Below, piece after piece: positions 52,930 to 61,361 of a DNA stretch of 64,000 nt. The notes below the pieces were generated by a model, which saw only the letters and a list, made by a program, of their open reading frames with translations, had not been told where the DNA came from and made no database searches. Both the position numbers and the translations under genes were made by a program. The stretch covers positions 434,001 through 498,000 of the forward strand of contig CAVSJR010000003.1 of the NCBI GenBank assembly GCA_963728285.1. The letters are read 5' to 3'. The number at the start of each line of letters is the position of its first letter. The stretch's first letter is position 1. This DNA comes from CAVSJR01 sp963728285 (GTDB lineage: Bacteria; Actinomycetota; UBA4738; HRBIN12).

Positions 52930-52937
52930 CGCCTGCC

Positions 52938-54399
52938 ATGCGCGCCCACGACCTGCGCCGTCCCGCCTGCCTGATCGCCCTCTTCACGCTCGTCGCCGTC
53001 GGTTGCAGCGGTCGGGCGACCGACGATCAGTCCCCCTCCGGCGGAGGCGATGCAACCTCGGGGACCGAGCGGGACCACCTCGGCGGGCACCGGCGCCGTC
53101 GGCGGACCGCGGGGGATGAACAAGCTCGAACATCTCATCTTCATCGTCCAGGAGAACCGTTCGTTCGATCACTACTTCGGCACGTTCCCCGGCGCCGACG
53201 GAATCCCGATGCGCAACGGGAAGCCCACGGTGTGCCTGCCCGACCCGATCCTTGGGCGCTGCGCCCGCCCCTACCACACGACGTCCCTGTATCAGGACGG
53301 GGCCCGACACGATCATCCCGCGGCCGTCGCGGACGTCAACGACGGCAGGATGGATGGGTTCGTGCGCGTCGCATCGATGAAGAACAAGTCGTGTGCCGGC
53401 TCGAGAACCCCCGGAGCCGAATGCGACGACAAGCTGGGCCCAGGCGGGCAACCGGACGTCATGAGCTACCACACGGCGAAGGAGATCCCGAACTACTGGA
53501 CCTACGCGAAGGAGTTCGTCCTGCAGGACGGCATGTTCGCGCCGACCGACTCCTGGACCCTCCCGGCGCATCTGTTCCTCGTGTCCGGCTGGGCCGCCGA
53601 CTGCAGCGACCCGAACGATCCGATGAGTTGCGAGTCGGATCTCTTCCTCGACGAGCCCGGGGATCAGCACCGCTACGGCCGTCCCCCCGTCTACGCGTGG
53701 ACGGACATCACGTGGCTCCTTCACCGAGAGGGAGTGAGCTGGGCCTACTACACGGGCCCCGGGACCTGCATCGATCCTCCGTGTCACGTCGAGCCGGGTC
53801 CCGAGGGCAAGACTCCCTCGGGCAAGAACCCGCTGCCCGGATTCACGGATGTCCACGAGACCGATCAGCTCGACAACATCAAATGGCACGACGCCTATTT
53901 CAAGGCCGCGTCGGAGGGCACGCTTCCGTCGGTGTCGTGGATCGTTCCGGGGAGCAACGTCAGCGATCATCCGACGAACGGACAACCCGTCTCACGCGCG
54001 CAGTCCTACGTCACGAGGCTCGTCAACGCGGCGATGCAAGGGCCCGATTGGGACAGCACGGCGATCTTCCTGACGTGGGACGACTGGGGAGGCTTCTACG
54101 ATCACGTGGAGCCTCCCCGCGTGGACGAGAACGGCTACGGGATGCGGGTCCCGGGGCTGCTGATGAGCCCGTACGCCAAGGAGGGCTACATCGACCATCA
54201 GACGCTCACCTTCGATGCCTACCTCAAGTTCATCGAGGATCGCTTCCTCGGTGGCCAGCGGCTCGACCCGAAGACCGACGGGCGGCCGGATTCGCGACCG
54301 ACGGTGCGAGAGGACCTCCACATCCTCGGCGACCTCAGACGCGAGTTCGACTTCAACCAGCCGCCCAGGCCGCCGCTGATCCTCGACCCGCGGCCCTAG
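52938..54399 (+). CDS. Phosphoesterase-family (phospholipase C/acid phosphatase-like) lipoprotein 1, one frameshift
   Basis: About 486 residues. Lipoprotein signal MRAHDLRRPACLIALFTLVA then VGC-SG lipobox, a short Ser/Gly linker, frameshift near 53055, then the phosphoesterase domain: IEHLIF-like KLEHLIFIVQENRSFDHYFGTFPGAD, RPYHTTSLYQDGARHDHPAA, SWTLPAHLFLVSGWAADCSD, DWDSTAIFLTWDDWGGFYDHVEPP, GLLMSPYAKEGYIDHQT. These metal-binding blocks (ENRSFDHYFGTFPG, WDDWGGFYDHV) define the PF04185 family. Surface-anchored hydrolysis of phosphate esters or phospholipids is expected. A homologue lies convergently 64 bp downstream. Confidence 0.87.
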
Positions 54400-54462
54400 C
54401 CGAGCGAGTCCCGCCTGCTCTGGACCTCGAGGGTGTCGGGGACCGGCGAGGAGCGAGGCTCC

Positions 54463-55965
54463 CTACGTCTCCCAGCGATCCTGGTAGGCGAGCGGGATGG
54501 AGATGTTGGCTCCGATCGCCGCGAGCGGCTTGAGCCCCTTCGGCGAGGGGTCGAGCACGAGGGGGGGCAGCGGATCCTGGGAGAAATCGAACTCCTTGCG
54601 AAGATCGCCGAGGATCCCCACGTCCTCGCGCACGGTCGGCCGGGAGTCCGGACGGCTGAGGGTCTTGGGATCGAGGCGCTCGCCGTCGAGGAACCGATCC
54701 TCGATGAGCTTGAGGTAGGCGTCGAACGACAGGGTCTGATGATCGATCGTCCCCCGCTTCGCCCACGGGCTGATCATGAAGGCGGGCACCCGGATGCCGT
54801 ACCCGTTCTCGTCCACCCGCGGCGGCTTCACGTGATCGTAGAAGCCTCCCCAGTCGTCCCACGTAACGAAGATCGCCGTGCTCTCCCAATCGGGCCCCTG
54901 CATCGCGGCGTTCACCACCCGCGTGACGTGGGCCATTCCCTGATTGATGGGTTCGCCGGTTCCCGGATGCTCGCTGATCCCGCCGCGGCCGGGCGTGATC
55001 CATGAGACGGACGGCAGCTCGCCCGCCGCCGCGGCGTCGTAGTACGCCTGATGATCGCGCACGTTCCCGACTTGCTCGTTGTCGATGACGGTCGTGAACC
55101 CCGGGAGCACGTTCTGCGCCGGCGGGGGCCCGACCTTGCCGCCGCAGGGCGGATCGTCGCACACCTCCTCCCCGACGTACGACGCCCAACTGACGCCGGC
55201 CTCGTGGAGCAGATAGGTGATATCGGTCCACGCGTAGGTCGGCTTCGCGATGCCGTGGCGCAGCCGCGACAGCACGTTCTGCTGGATCAGGTCCGATTCG
55301 CAGCTCATCGGATCCCGCGGGTCGCGGCACGCGGCCGCCCACCCCGAATAGAGGAACAGATGCGCCGGCAGGGTCCACGAATCGGCGGGGGCGAACATGC
55401 CGTCCTGCAGCACGAAGTTCTTCGCGTACGCCCAGTAGTTCGGGATCTCCTTCGCGGTGTGATAGCCCATGACATCCGGCTCGCCTCGCGGGCCCGTGAG
55501 ATCGGCGCACGGCCCCTTGAAGCGGTCGTTGGCGCACGGATTCGGGGTGTCCACGACGGCGTCGATGAATCCGTCCATTCGCCCGCCGTCCACCGCCTCG
55601 ACGGAGTCGTAGTACGAGTGGGGTCCGCCCAAGTCCACCAGCGATTCGTCGTGATACGGGCGGGAGCAGTGATCGAGGACCGGGTCGGGGATGCAGACGG
55701 CGGGCTTCCCGCCCTTCATGGGGATCCCGTTCGCTCCGGGGAACGTCCCGAAGTAATGGTCGAACGATCGATTCTCCTGGACGACGAAGATGAGGTGCTC
55801 GAGCTTCTCGATGCCCTTCGGCCCCTCCGTGGCGGCGACGGGGCTCGCCGTCGAGGCGGCGGGCTCGCCGGGCGAAGGCGCGTCGTCCGCGCCGCCGGAC
55901 ATGCAACCGGCGCAGATGAATGCGGCGAGCGACAGCGCGAGAGGAGGGACCAGGGACGGACGCAC
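54463..55965 (-). CDS. Phosphoesterase-family (phospholipase C/acid phosphatase-like) lipoprotein 2
   Basis: 500 residues, intact. GTG 55965 starts a lipoprotein signal (LVPPLALSLAAFICAGC-MSGG), then IEKLEHLIFVVQENRSFDHYFGTFPGANG, SWTLPAHLFLYSGWAAACRD, DWESTAIFVTWDDWGGFYDHVKPP, FMISPWAKRGTIDHQTLSFD and a C-terminus LPPLVLDPSPKGLKPLAAIGANIS. Same family and block order as the convergent neighbour, but clearly diverged, so an old duplication. Longer upstream readings are not supported: TACAAT (55974-55979) lies 8 nt before the GTG, giving a leaderless start. Confidence 0.9.
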   Translation of the reverse strand: MRPSLVPPLALSLAAFICAGCMSGGADDAPSPGEPAASTASPVAATEGPKGIEKLEHLIFVVQENRSFDHYFGTFPGANGIPMKGGKPAVCIPDPVLDHCSRPYHDESLVDLGGPHSYYDSVEAVDGGRMDGFIDAVVDTPNPCANDRFKGPCADLTGPRGEPDVMGYHTAKEIPNYWAYAKNFVLQDGMFAPADSWTLPAHLFLYSGWAAACRDPRDPMSCESDLIQQNVLSRLRHGIAKPTYAWTDITYLLHEAGVSWASYVGEEVCDDPPCGGKVGPPPAQNVLPGFTTVIDNEQVGNVRDHQAYYDAAAAGELPSVSWITPGRGGISEHPGTGEPINQGMAHVTRVVNAAMQGPDWESTAIFVTWDDWGGFYDHVKPPRVDENGYGIRVPAFMISPWAKRGTIDHQTLSFDAYLKLIEDRFLDGERLDPKTLSRPDSRPTVREDVGILGDLRKEFDFSQDPLPPLVLDPSPKGLKPLAAIGANISIPLAYQDRWET

Positions 55966-55973
55966 AGCGCGGG

Positions 55974-55979
55974 ATTGTA
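55974..55979 (-). promoter_or_regulatory. -10-like TACAAT before phosphoesterase 2
   Basis: TACAAT on the minus strand 8 nt before GTG 55965: near-consensus -10 with leaderless geometry. No -35 match at the expected distance. Confidence 0.5.
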
Positions 55980-56428
55980 CCTCTCGCCCCGAGCTCAGGC
56001 GGAGTGTGACGCTTCCGTGTGGTCGGCGTGCGTCGGCGGATACGCGCGGCGCATCGAAGACGTACCGCGACTGCAGTGCCACGCACTCCGTGAGTTCTTG
56101 CGGGGCGCTCCTCCGCAGCTGCACCAACCCTTCCGCCCTCGATGATCGCATCGACGTCGAGCTCATCGCCGACCTTCCCGGTGGAGCAGGCGAAGCGCGT
56201 ACGTCGCGTTCCGCGTGATCGCGAGAGGGCCTCGATCCACCGGAAGGAAGGGCCCGGCCGAGGTCCCCGGGGAGCCGGTGGTTCCTCGATCCTGCTCCTC
56301 CGCCGAGGGCCGACGAATTTCACCCATGAATCTGCCCGAAGGATGGTGCATCTGTAGCTCCCCTGTACTACGGTCCGCGCAGTACCCGCCCACCGGGGTC
56401 GGCCGACGGGCGGAGGGGGGAGGCACGG
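55980..56428. other. Gap without recognisable gene
   Basis: About 450 bases divergent between phosphoesterase 2 and the secreted protein gene. Open frames here are weak and show no family-like motifs; a GGGGGAGG ribosome-binding site for the next gene is at its right end. Confidence 0.45.
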
Positions 56429-57091
56429 ATGAGAAGAGCGGGGCTCACCTTGGCCATCGGGACGGCGATGCTCGTCGTCTCATGGGCCCTGGCGGGAGGG
56501 GCACTGGCTGCCCCTGGGAACAACGGGACGGTCAAGATCGACGGGGTGCCCTTCGACGATCTCCCGAACAACGAACCGCACGTCGGGTGCACGTTCCAGG
56601 TCGATTTCTACGGCTACGACGAGGGTGACCTGTTCGCCTCGGTCGCCTTCGAGATGGACCCGCCGACCGGCTCGATGATCGGGATCCTGTCCGAGGACGG
56701 CATCTTCATCGGCGAGGACTCCGCAGCGGGCGGCGGCAGCACCGCCGGCCTCGATGCGTCGCGGACGTACGACCTCAGCGCCGCCATCGCGGCCACGGGC
56801 GAGCCCCCGCATCCTCAGCAGGGATTCCACATCGGGCTCACGGTCAACGCGGACGGCTCCATTGGAGCGGACGTGAAGCACAAGGAATTCTGGGTCACGG
56901 GCTGCGGCGGTTACCCGCCGGCGGTGTCGTCCGACGCGTCGGTCGACAAGCAGGACCTCACGAGCGACCTCACACGGAAGCCGTCGGCCCCACCGTCGGT
57001 GAACCTCGGAACTGCCGGGGTCGTCGCCATCATCGGGATCGGCCTCTTCGTGGTGATTCGCCGGAAGGTGCGGGCGAGCGTAGAGCGGTAG
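56429..57091 (+). CDS. Secreted protein with C-terminal membrane anchor
   Basis: 220 residues: signal peptide (MRRAGLTLAIGTAMLVVSWA ... ALA-APGNN), an extracytoplasmic domain with two Cys (HVGCTFQVDFYGYDEGD and WVTGCGGYPP), FEMDPPTGSMIGILSEDG, then a Ser/Asp/Pro linker and a C-terminal TM with basic tail (VNLGTAGVVAIIGIGLFVVI, RRKVRASVER). Topology resembles sortase substrates but a true LPxTG is absent (NLGTAG). Family not named with confidence; the fold looks like an all-beta adhesin-like domain. GGGGGAGG precedes the ATG; a terminator hairpin follows. Confidence 0.7.
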   Translation: MRRAGLTLAIGTAMLVVSWALAGGALAAPGNNGTVKIDGVPFDDLPNNEPHVGCTFQVDFYGYDEGDLFASVAFEMDPPTGSMIGILSEDGIFIGEDSAAGGGSTAGLDASRTYDLSAAIAATGEPPHPQQGFHIGLTVNADGSIGADVKHKEFWVTGCGGYPPAVSSDASVDKQDLTSDLTRKPSAPPSVNLGTAGVVAIIGIGLFVVIRRKVRASVER

Positions 57092-57112
57092 ACACGCATT
57101 CCCCCAGCGTAC

Positions 57113-57138
57113 GGGCCGGCCCTCCGGGGCCGGCCCTT
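57113..57138 (+). terminator. Terminator hairpin after the secreted protein gene
   Basis: GGGCCGGCCC (57113-57122), loop TCCG, GGGCCGGCCC (57127-57136), then TT: a perfect 10-bp stem with a tetraloop, 22 nt after the stop at 57091. Confidence 0.65.
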
Positions 57139-57240
57139 CGCACGCCGGCGCAGGCTGACACTCGGCGTCCGGGTCCCTCATCTCCCGCGCGGATCGAACC
57201 GTAGAATCGCCGCGCTGGATTCAACAGAGGGGACCGCCAG

Positions 57241-57560
57241 ATGATCCGCGCATTCGCCGACGGGCTTCTCGCCACGCCGCCTCCTCGTCGGCGCGTCCCT
57301 CGCCTCGTTACCGAGTCCACGATCGTACGCTGGCCTGATCATGGCCTTCGGCGCGGGGGTCCGATCAGCGCCGTCGCCTTCGACCTCGTCGTGGAGGCCA
57401 TCGGCCCGGCGGGCGGACGAGACTCGATCGACATGCTGGCCGGAGGTCGTCCTCCTCGCGATCGGCCTCGCCCGCGGCGCGCGTCGCCATGCAGCCTGAT
57501 CGTCCTCGCGCGCATCGAACGACGCCTCCGTGACGCATCCCACGTCCCGTCCCGGAACGT
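57241..57560 (+). pseudogene. Decayed ZIP-family zinc/metal permease fragment
   Basis: Reading across frames gives FADGLLA, LLVGASLASL, GLIMAFGAGV, ISAVAFDLVVEAIGPAGG, SIDMLAGG and LLAIGLARGAR, in that order. This is the usual start of actinobacterial ZIP permeases (VGA...MAFGAGVLISAVAFDLVEEA...GG). Several frame changes in under 300 bases and the lack of the rest of the ~250-residue protein show a broken relic rather than a gene. Frames and limits are approximate. Confidence 0.5.
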
Positions 57561-57589
57561 TCACCGGGGGAACCGGGGTAGCATGAGGA

Positions 57590-58054
57590 ATGACCGAGCC
57601 GGCCGGCTGGACCGAACCCCAACCGAGGCGCCCACGCCCTCGCGTCGATGCGGGTCGGCTGTGGGCCGGCGGGGCAACCGCGGCCCTCGTCGTCGCCGGG
57701 GTCGCCGTGATCGGGTTCCTCATCACCCGCGGCATCCTCGACATTCGGGTCCTGACCCCGCGCGGCGAGGATCGACTGTTCGACAGCGCGATGGTGTGGT
57801 TCGCGATCGCATCGGCGCTCGCCACGCTGGTCGCGACCGCCGTCGCGCACATCCTGATCGTCGCGGTCCCCGAGCCCATTCGGTTCTTCTCCTGGATCGT
57901 CGGCGTAGCGACGCTCATCGCTGCGTTGCTTCCGTTCCTCGGCGACGCGCAGCTCTCCGCGAAGATCGCGACCGCAGCGATCGCGCTGTCGGTCGGAATC
58001 GCCATCGTGGCGCTCGTCGGCCGCGTCGCGCGGGCCTCGTACACCTACGCCTGA
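57590..58054 (+). CDS. Four-TM membrane protein (DUF6069-like)
   Basis: 154 residues: Pro/Arg-rich N-terminus, then four TMs (LWAGGATAALVVAGVAVIGFLI, MVWFAIASALATLVATAVAHIL, FFSWIVGVATLIAALLPFL, AKIATAAIALSVGIAIVALV) and a short basic end. The pattern, with AHILIVAVPEPIRFFSWI, resembles DUF6069 proteins of unknown function. TAGCAT (57579-57584) lies 5 nt before the ATG: leaderless, or GAGGA acts as a very close ribosome-binding site. Confidence 0.65.
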   Translation: MTEPAGWTEPQPRRPRPRVDAGRLWAGGATAALVVAGVAVIGFLITRGILDIRVLTPRGEDRLFDSAMVWFAIASALATLVATAVAHILIVAVPEPIRFFSWIVGVATLIAALLPFLGDAQLSAKIATAAIALSVGIAIVALVGRVARASYTYA

Positions 58055-58110
58055 GGGTTCGCCTCGTCGAGGCGCCCGGGCGCTCGGCGGCGGGGGTTCC
58101 CTCGCCGAGC

Positions 58111-58356
58111 TCACCTTCTCCGGCCGGCGAGCCCGTCCGCGACTGGCGGCGCGGGGTGCTCCACGAGCGCGATCACGCGGGCGGCCATGAATCGCCCCGT
58201 GCGAACGGGCGTGCCGTTGCGCGTGACCTCCGAGACCTCGATCACCCCACGGGAGGTCGACACCTCGATCCGTCGACCCGCCTTGGACGCCTCGATCTCA
58301 TAGGTGAGCGCGCCGTCGCCCGAGTCGACCACGATCTCCACCCGGTCGCCCCTCAC
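58111..58356 (-). CDS. Small hypothetical protein downstream of clpB
   Basis: 81 residues, beta-rich: DRVEIVVDSGDGALTYEIEA, GRRIEVSTSRGVIEVSEVTR, NGTPVRTGRFMAARVIALVE. GGGAGGAGG lies about 7 nt before the GTG at 58356, and it begins 33 nt after the clpB stop, so it is probably the last gene of the heat-shock operon. No family recognised. Confidence 0.55.
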   Translation of the reverse strand: MRGDRVEIVVDSGDGALTYEIEASKAGRRIEVSTSRGVIEVSEVTRNGTPVRTGRFMAARVIALVEHPAPPVADGLAGRRR

Positions 58357-58389
58357 AGCTCGAGCCTCCTCCCGCCGCTGCCCGAGGGC

Positions 58390-61056
58390 TCAGCTCGCCG
58401 CGGCCTGCGAGCTGTTCGCCGCGGACTCGTCGCCCGCGTCGCTTCCCCTCGTGCTCCAGCGCACCTCCAGCGAGCCCTCCACGACGTCGATGGTGCAGAC
58501 GGCGCCGTCGTGAACGTCGCCGCTGAGAAGCGCCCTGCCGATCCTGCTCTCCACCTCACGCTGGATGTAGCGCCGCAGCGGCCTGGCACCGTAGACGGGG
58601 TCGTAGCCCTCTCGGGAGATCTTCTCCAGCGCAGCCTCCGTCACCACGAGCTCGATCCGGCGCTCCGCGAGGCGTCGCGCCACGTCGGCGATCAGGAGCT
58701 CCACGATCCGCTCGATCTCCTGCAGCGTCAGGGGCTTGAACAGGACGACGTCGTCGACGCGGTTGAGGAACTCCGGCCGGAAATGGCGCCGGAGCTCGTC
58801 CATGACGCGTTCCCGAGCCTCGGGCTTGATCTCCCCATGGGGCGTCACGCCCTCGAGCAGCCACTCCGAGCCGATGTTCGAGGTCATGATGATGACGGTG
58901 TTGCGGAAGTCGACCGTTCGGCCTTGCGCATCGGTCAGGCGTCCGTCGTCGAGGATCTGCAGGAGCGTGTTGAACACGTCCGAGTGGGCCTTCTCGATCT
59001 CGTCGAACAGCACGACGGAGTACGGCTTGCGCCGGACCGCCTCGGTGAGCTGTCCACCCTCCTCGTAGCCGACGTAGCCGGGAGGCGCCCCGACCAGCCG
59101 GCTGACCGTGTGCCGCTCCTGATACTCGCTCATGTCGAGGCGGACCATGTTCTCCTCGGTGTCGAACAGGGCTTGCGCCAGGGTGCGGGCGAGCTCGGTC
59201 TTGCCGACGCCGGTCGGCCCCAGGAAGACGAAGGAGCCGATCGGACGCCGCGGATCCTTGACGCCGGATCGCGCCCGGATCACCGCGTCGGCGACGAGCT
59301 GCACCGCCTCGTCCTGCCCCACGACTCGCTCGTGAAGGATCTCGTCCAGCCGCAGCAGCTTCTCCCGCTCTCCCTCCACGAGGCGGGCGATCGGAATGCC
59401 CGTCCACCGGGACACGATCTCGGCGACCTCGTCCTCGGTGACGACCTCATGGAGCAGCCGCCGACCTCCGAAGCGCTCCTCGAGGCGTTCCTCCTCGGCC
59501 TGCAGTCGCCGCTCCAGCTCCGGAAGACGCCCGTGACGAAGCTCCGCCGCACGGGAGAGGTCGTACGCGCGCTCCGCCTCCTCCGCCTCACGTCGCACCT
59601 GATCGATCTCCTCGCGCAGCTCCTGGATCTTGCGGATCGCCTGCCGCTCCGCCTCCCACTGCGCGCGCATCGCATCGGCCTGCGCCCGCAGGTCGGCGAG
59701 CTCCCGTCGGAGGGCCTCGAGCCGTTCGCGTGAGGCGGCGTCGCTCTCCTTCTCGAGCGCCTGCTCCTCGATCTCGAGCCTGGTGACGCGGCGGGTGATC
59801 TCGTCGAGCTCGGCCGGCATCGAGTCGATCTCCGTACGCAGCTTCGCGCAAGCCTCGTCCACGAGGTCGATGGCCTTGTCCGGAAGGAACCGGTCGGTGA
59901 TGTAGCGGTGGCTGAGGGTGACCGCCGCCACCAACGCGGCATCCTGGATCTGCACGCCGTGGAAGACCTCGTACCTCTCTCGAAGCCCGCGCAGGATCGA
60001 GATGGTGTCCTCCTCGGAGGGCTCCTCCACCATGACGGGCTGGAAGCGTCGCTCCAGCGCGGCGTCCTTCTCCACGTGCTTGCGGTACTCATCGATCGTG
60101 GTCGCGCCGATCATGTGAAGCTCGCCACGCGCCAGCATCGGCTTCAGCATGTTGCCCGCGTCCATCGCGCCCTCGGCCGCGCCCGCCCCGACGACGGTGT
60201 GCAGCTCGTCGACGAACAGGAGGATCCGTCCCGCGGCCGCCGTCACCTCGGCGAGGACCGCCTTGAGTCGCTCCTCGAACTCGCCGCGGTATTTCGCCCC
60301 CGCGACGAGGCTGCCCAAGTCGAGCTGGAAGATCGTCTTGTCGCGCAGGCCCTCGGGCACGTCTCCACGGACGATCCGCTGCGCGAGTCCCTCGACGATG
60401 GCGGTCTTGCCCACCCCCGGATCGCCGATGAGGACCGGGTTGTTCTTCGACTTGCGGGAGAGGATCTGCACGACGCGGCGGATCTCTCCGTCGCGCCCGA
60501 TCACCGGGTCCAGCCGGCCCGAGCGAGCGTCGGCCACGAGGTCGCGACCGTACTTCTCCAATGCCTCGTAGGCCACCTCGGGCATCGCCGAGGTCACACG
60601 CTGCGAGCCTCGCACGTTGGTGAGCGCGGTGAGGAAGGACTCGCGCGTCACACCGGCTTGGGAGAGCACCCGCCCCGCCGCCGACGAAGGGCCCTCGGCG
60701 AGCATGGCGAGAAGGAGATGCTCGACCGAGACGTACTCGTCCTTCAGGCGCTTGGCCTCCTGCTCGGCGGCGTCGAGAAGACGAGCCAGTCGCTGGGTGA
60801 GGAACACCTGCCCGGGCGCGGCGCCCGGGCCGGTGGTCCGGGGCCTCCTGGAGAGCTCGGACTCCACCGCCTCGCGCATCGCGTCGACGTCGACGCCGAT
60901 GCTCGCGAGGAGCCTCGGAGCGAGGTCGTCCGGCCGCTCGAGCAGGGCCAGCAGCAGATGCTCGCCGTCCACCTCGGTGTGGCCGAACCTGATGGCCTTG
61001 GTCTGCGCCTCCTGCAGCGCCTCCTGCGACTTGACGGTCAGTCGATCCATCTCCAT
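58390..61056 (-). CDS. clpB: ATP-dependent chaperone/disaggregase ClpB
   Basis: ClpB (about 888 residues) rescues aggregated proteins with DnaK. N-domain (RLTVKSQEALQEAQTKAIRF, VDGEHLLLALL), NBD1 Walker A IGDPGVGKTAIVEG, Walker B ILLFVDELHTVVGAGAAEGA, the long coiled-coil middle domain (~400-520, RLEIEEQALEKESDAASRER onward), NBD2 Walker A FLGPTGVGKTELAR, Walker B VVLFDEIEKAHSDVF, sensor 1 MTSNIGSEWL, and the GARPLRRYIQREVE sensor 2. The M-domain separates it from ClpC. ATG 61056 has GGAGGG 6 nt upstream; GTG 61062 overlapping the previous stop is an alternative. Intact. Confidence 0.95.
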   Translation of the reverse strand: MEMDRLTVKSQEALQEAQTKAIRFGHTEVDGEHLLLALLERPDDLAPRLLASIGVDVDAMREAVESELSRRPRTTGPGAAPGQVFLTQRLARLLDAAEQEAKRLKDEYVSVEHLLLAMLAEGPSSAAGRVLSQAGVTRESFLTALTNVRGSQRVTSAMPEVAYEALEKYGRDLVADARSGRLDPVIGRDGEIRRVVQILSRKSKNNPVLIGDPGVGKTAIVEGLAQRIVRGDVPEGLRDKTIFQLDLGSLVAGAKYRGEFEERLKAVLAEVTAAAGRILLFVDELHTVVGAGAAEGAMDAGNMLKPMLARGELHMIGATTIDEYRKHVEKDAALERRFQPVMVEEPSEEDTISILRGLRERYEVFHGVQIQDAALVAAVTLSHRYITDRFLPDKAIDLVDEACAKLRTEIDSMPAELDEITRRVTRLEIEEQALEKESDAASRERLEALRRELADLRAQADAMRAQWEAERQAIRKIQELREEIDQVRREAEEAERAYDLSRAAELRHGRLPELERRLQAEEERLEERFGGRRLLHEVVTEDEVAEIVSRWTGIPIARLVEGEREKLLRLDEILHERVVGQDEAVQLVADAVIRARSGVKDPRRPIGSFVFLGPTGVGKTELARTLAQALFDTEENMVRLDMSEYQERHTVSRLVGAPPGYVGYEEGGQLTEAVRRKPYSVVLFDEIEKAHSDVFNTLLQILDDGRLTDAQGRTVDFRNTVIIMTSNIGSEWLLEGVTPHGEIKPEARERVMDELRRHFRPEFLNRVDDVVLFKPLTLQEIERIVELLIADVARRLAERRIELVVTEAALEKISREGYDPVYGARPLRRYIQREVESRIGRALLSGDVHDGAVCTIDVVEGSLEVRWSTRGSDAGDESAANSSQAAAS

Positions 61057-61058
61057 GG

Positions 61059-61361
61059 TCACCCTCCACGTGTCGTCGTGGACGATCGGCGGAGCTCTGC
61101 CTCCAGTCGATCGATCCTATCCAGGAGATCGAGCACGAGCCCGATCGCGGAATAGTTCAGCGAGAGGTCGGCGTGAAGCCGCTGGATCCGGGCCACCCGA
61201 AGGACCGCCGACGGAGGGAACAGCAGCTCGCCTCGCTCCCCCGACTCCGCGTCCACGAGCCCGAGCGAGACCAGCTGGCGAAGGAACATCGGATGGATCC
61301 CGGCGGAGGCCGCCAGGGCCTCCAGGCGCAGGCGCGCGGGACGGGCGAGCGGCGCCGTCAT
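61059..61361 (-). CDS. MerR-like chaperone modulator, CbpM type (HspR position)
   Basis: A 100-residue MerR-like protein: LEALAASAGIHPMFLRQLVS (helix-turn-helix-like), LGLVDAESGERGELLFPPSA, then IQRLHADLSLNYSAIGLVLDLLDRIDRLEAEL. The last stretch is typical of CbpM, which binds and inhibits the CbpA J-domain, rather than of HspR, the actinobacterial dnaK repressor. Genome position (between dnaJ and clpB) is that of HspR. The start overlaps the dnaJ stop (ATGA). It could be a CbpM-type modulator or a divergent HspR; DNA binding is uncertain. Confidence 0.75.
   Translation of the reverse strand: MTAPLARPARLRLEALAASAGIHPMFLRQLVSLGLVDAESGERGELLFPPSAVLRVARIQRLHADLSLNYSAIGLVLDLLDRIDRLEAELRRSSTTTRGG

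Larger units (their letters stand above)
52219..52937. other. Gene-poor stretch between tRNA-Val and the first phosphoesterase
   Basis: About 720 bases without a protein that shows family-like features. It contains one strong hairpin (52660-52690) and the promoter of the phosphoesterase gene. I see no integrase, att-like repeat of the tRNA end or CRISPR unit. Confidence 0.5.

Noticed and set aside
52147..52937. tRNA-Val as an integration site of a mobile element
   Set aside because: No integrase, no repeat of the tRNA 3' end nearby and no phage-like genes; only a gene-poor interval.
56429..57091. Sortase substrate with LPxTG anchor
   Set aside because: The C-terminal TM and basic tail fit, but the motif is NLGTAG rather than LPxTG and no sortase is nearby.
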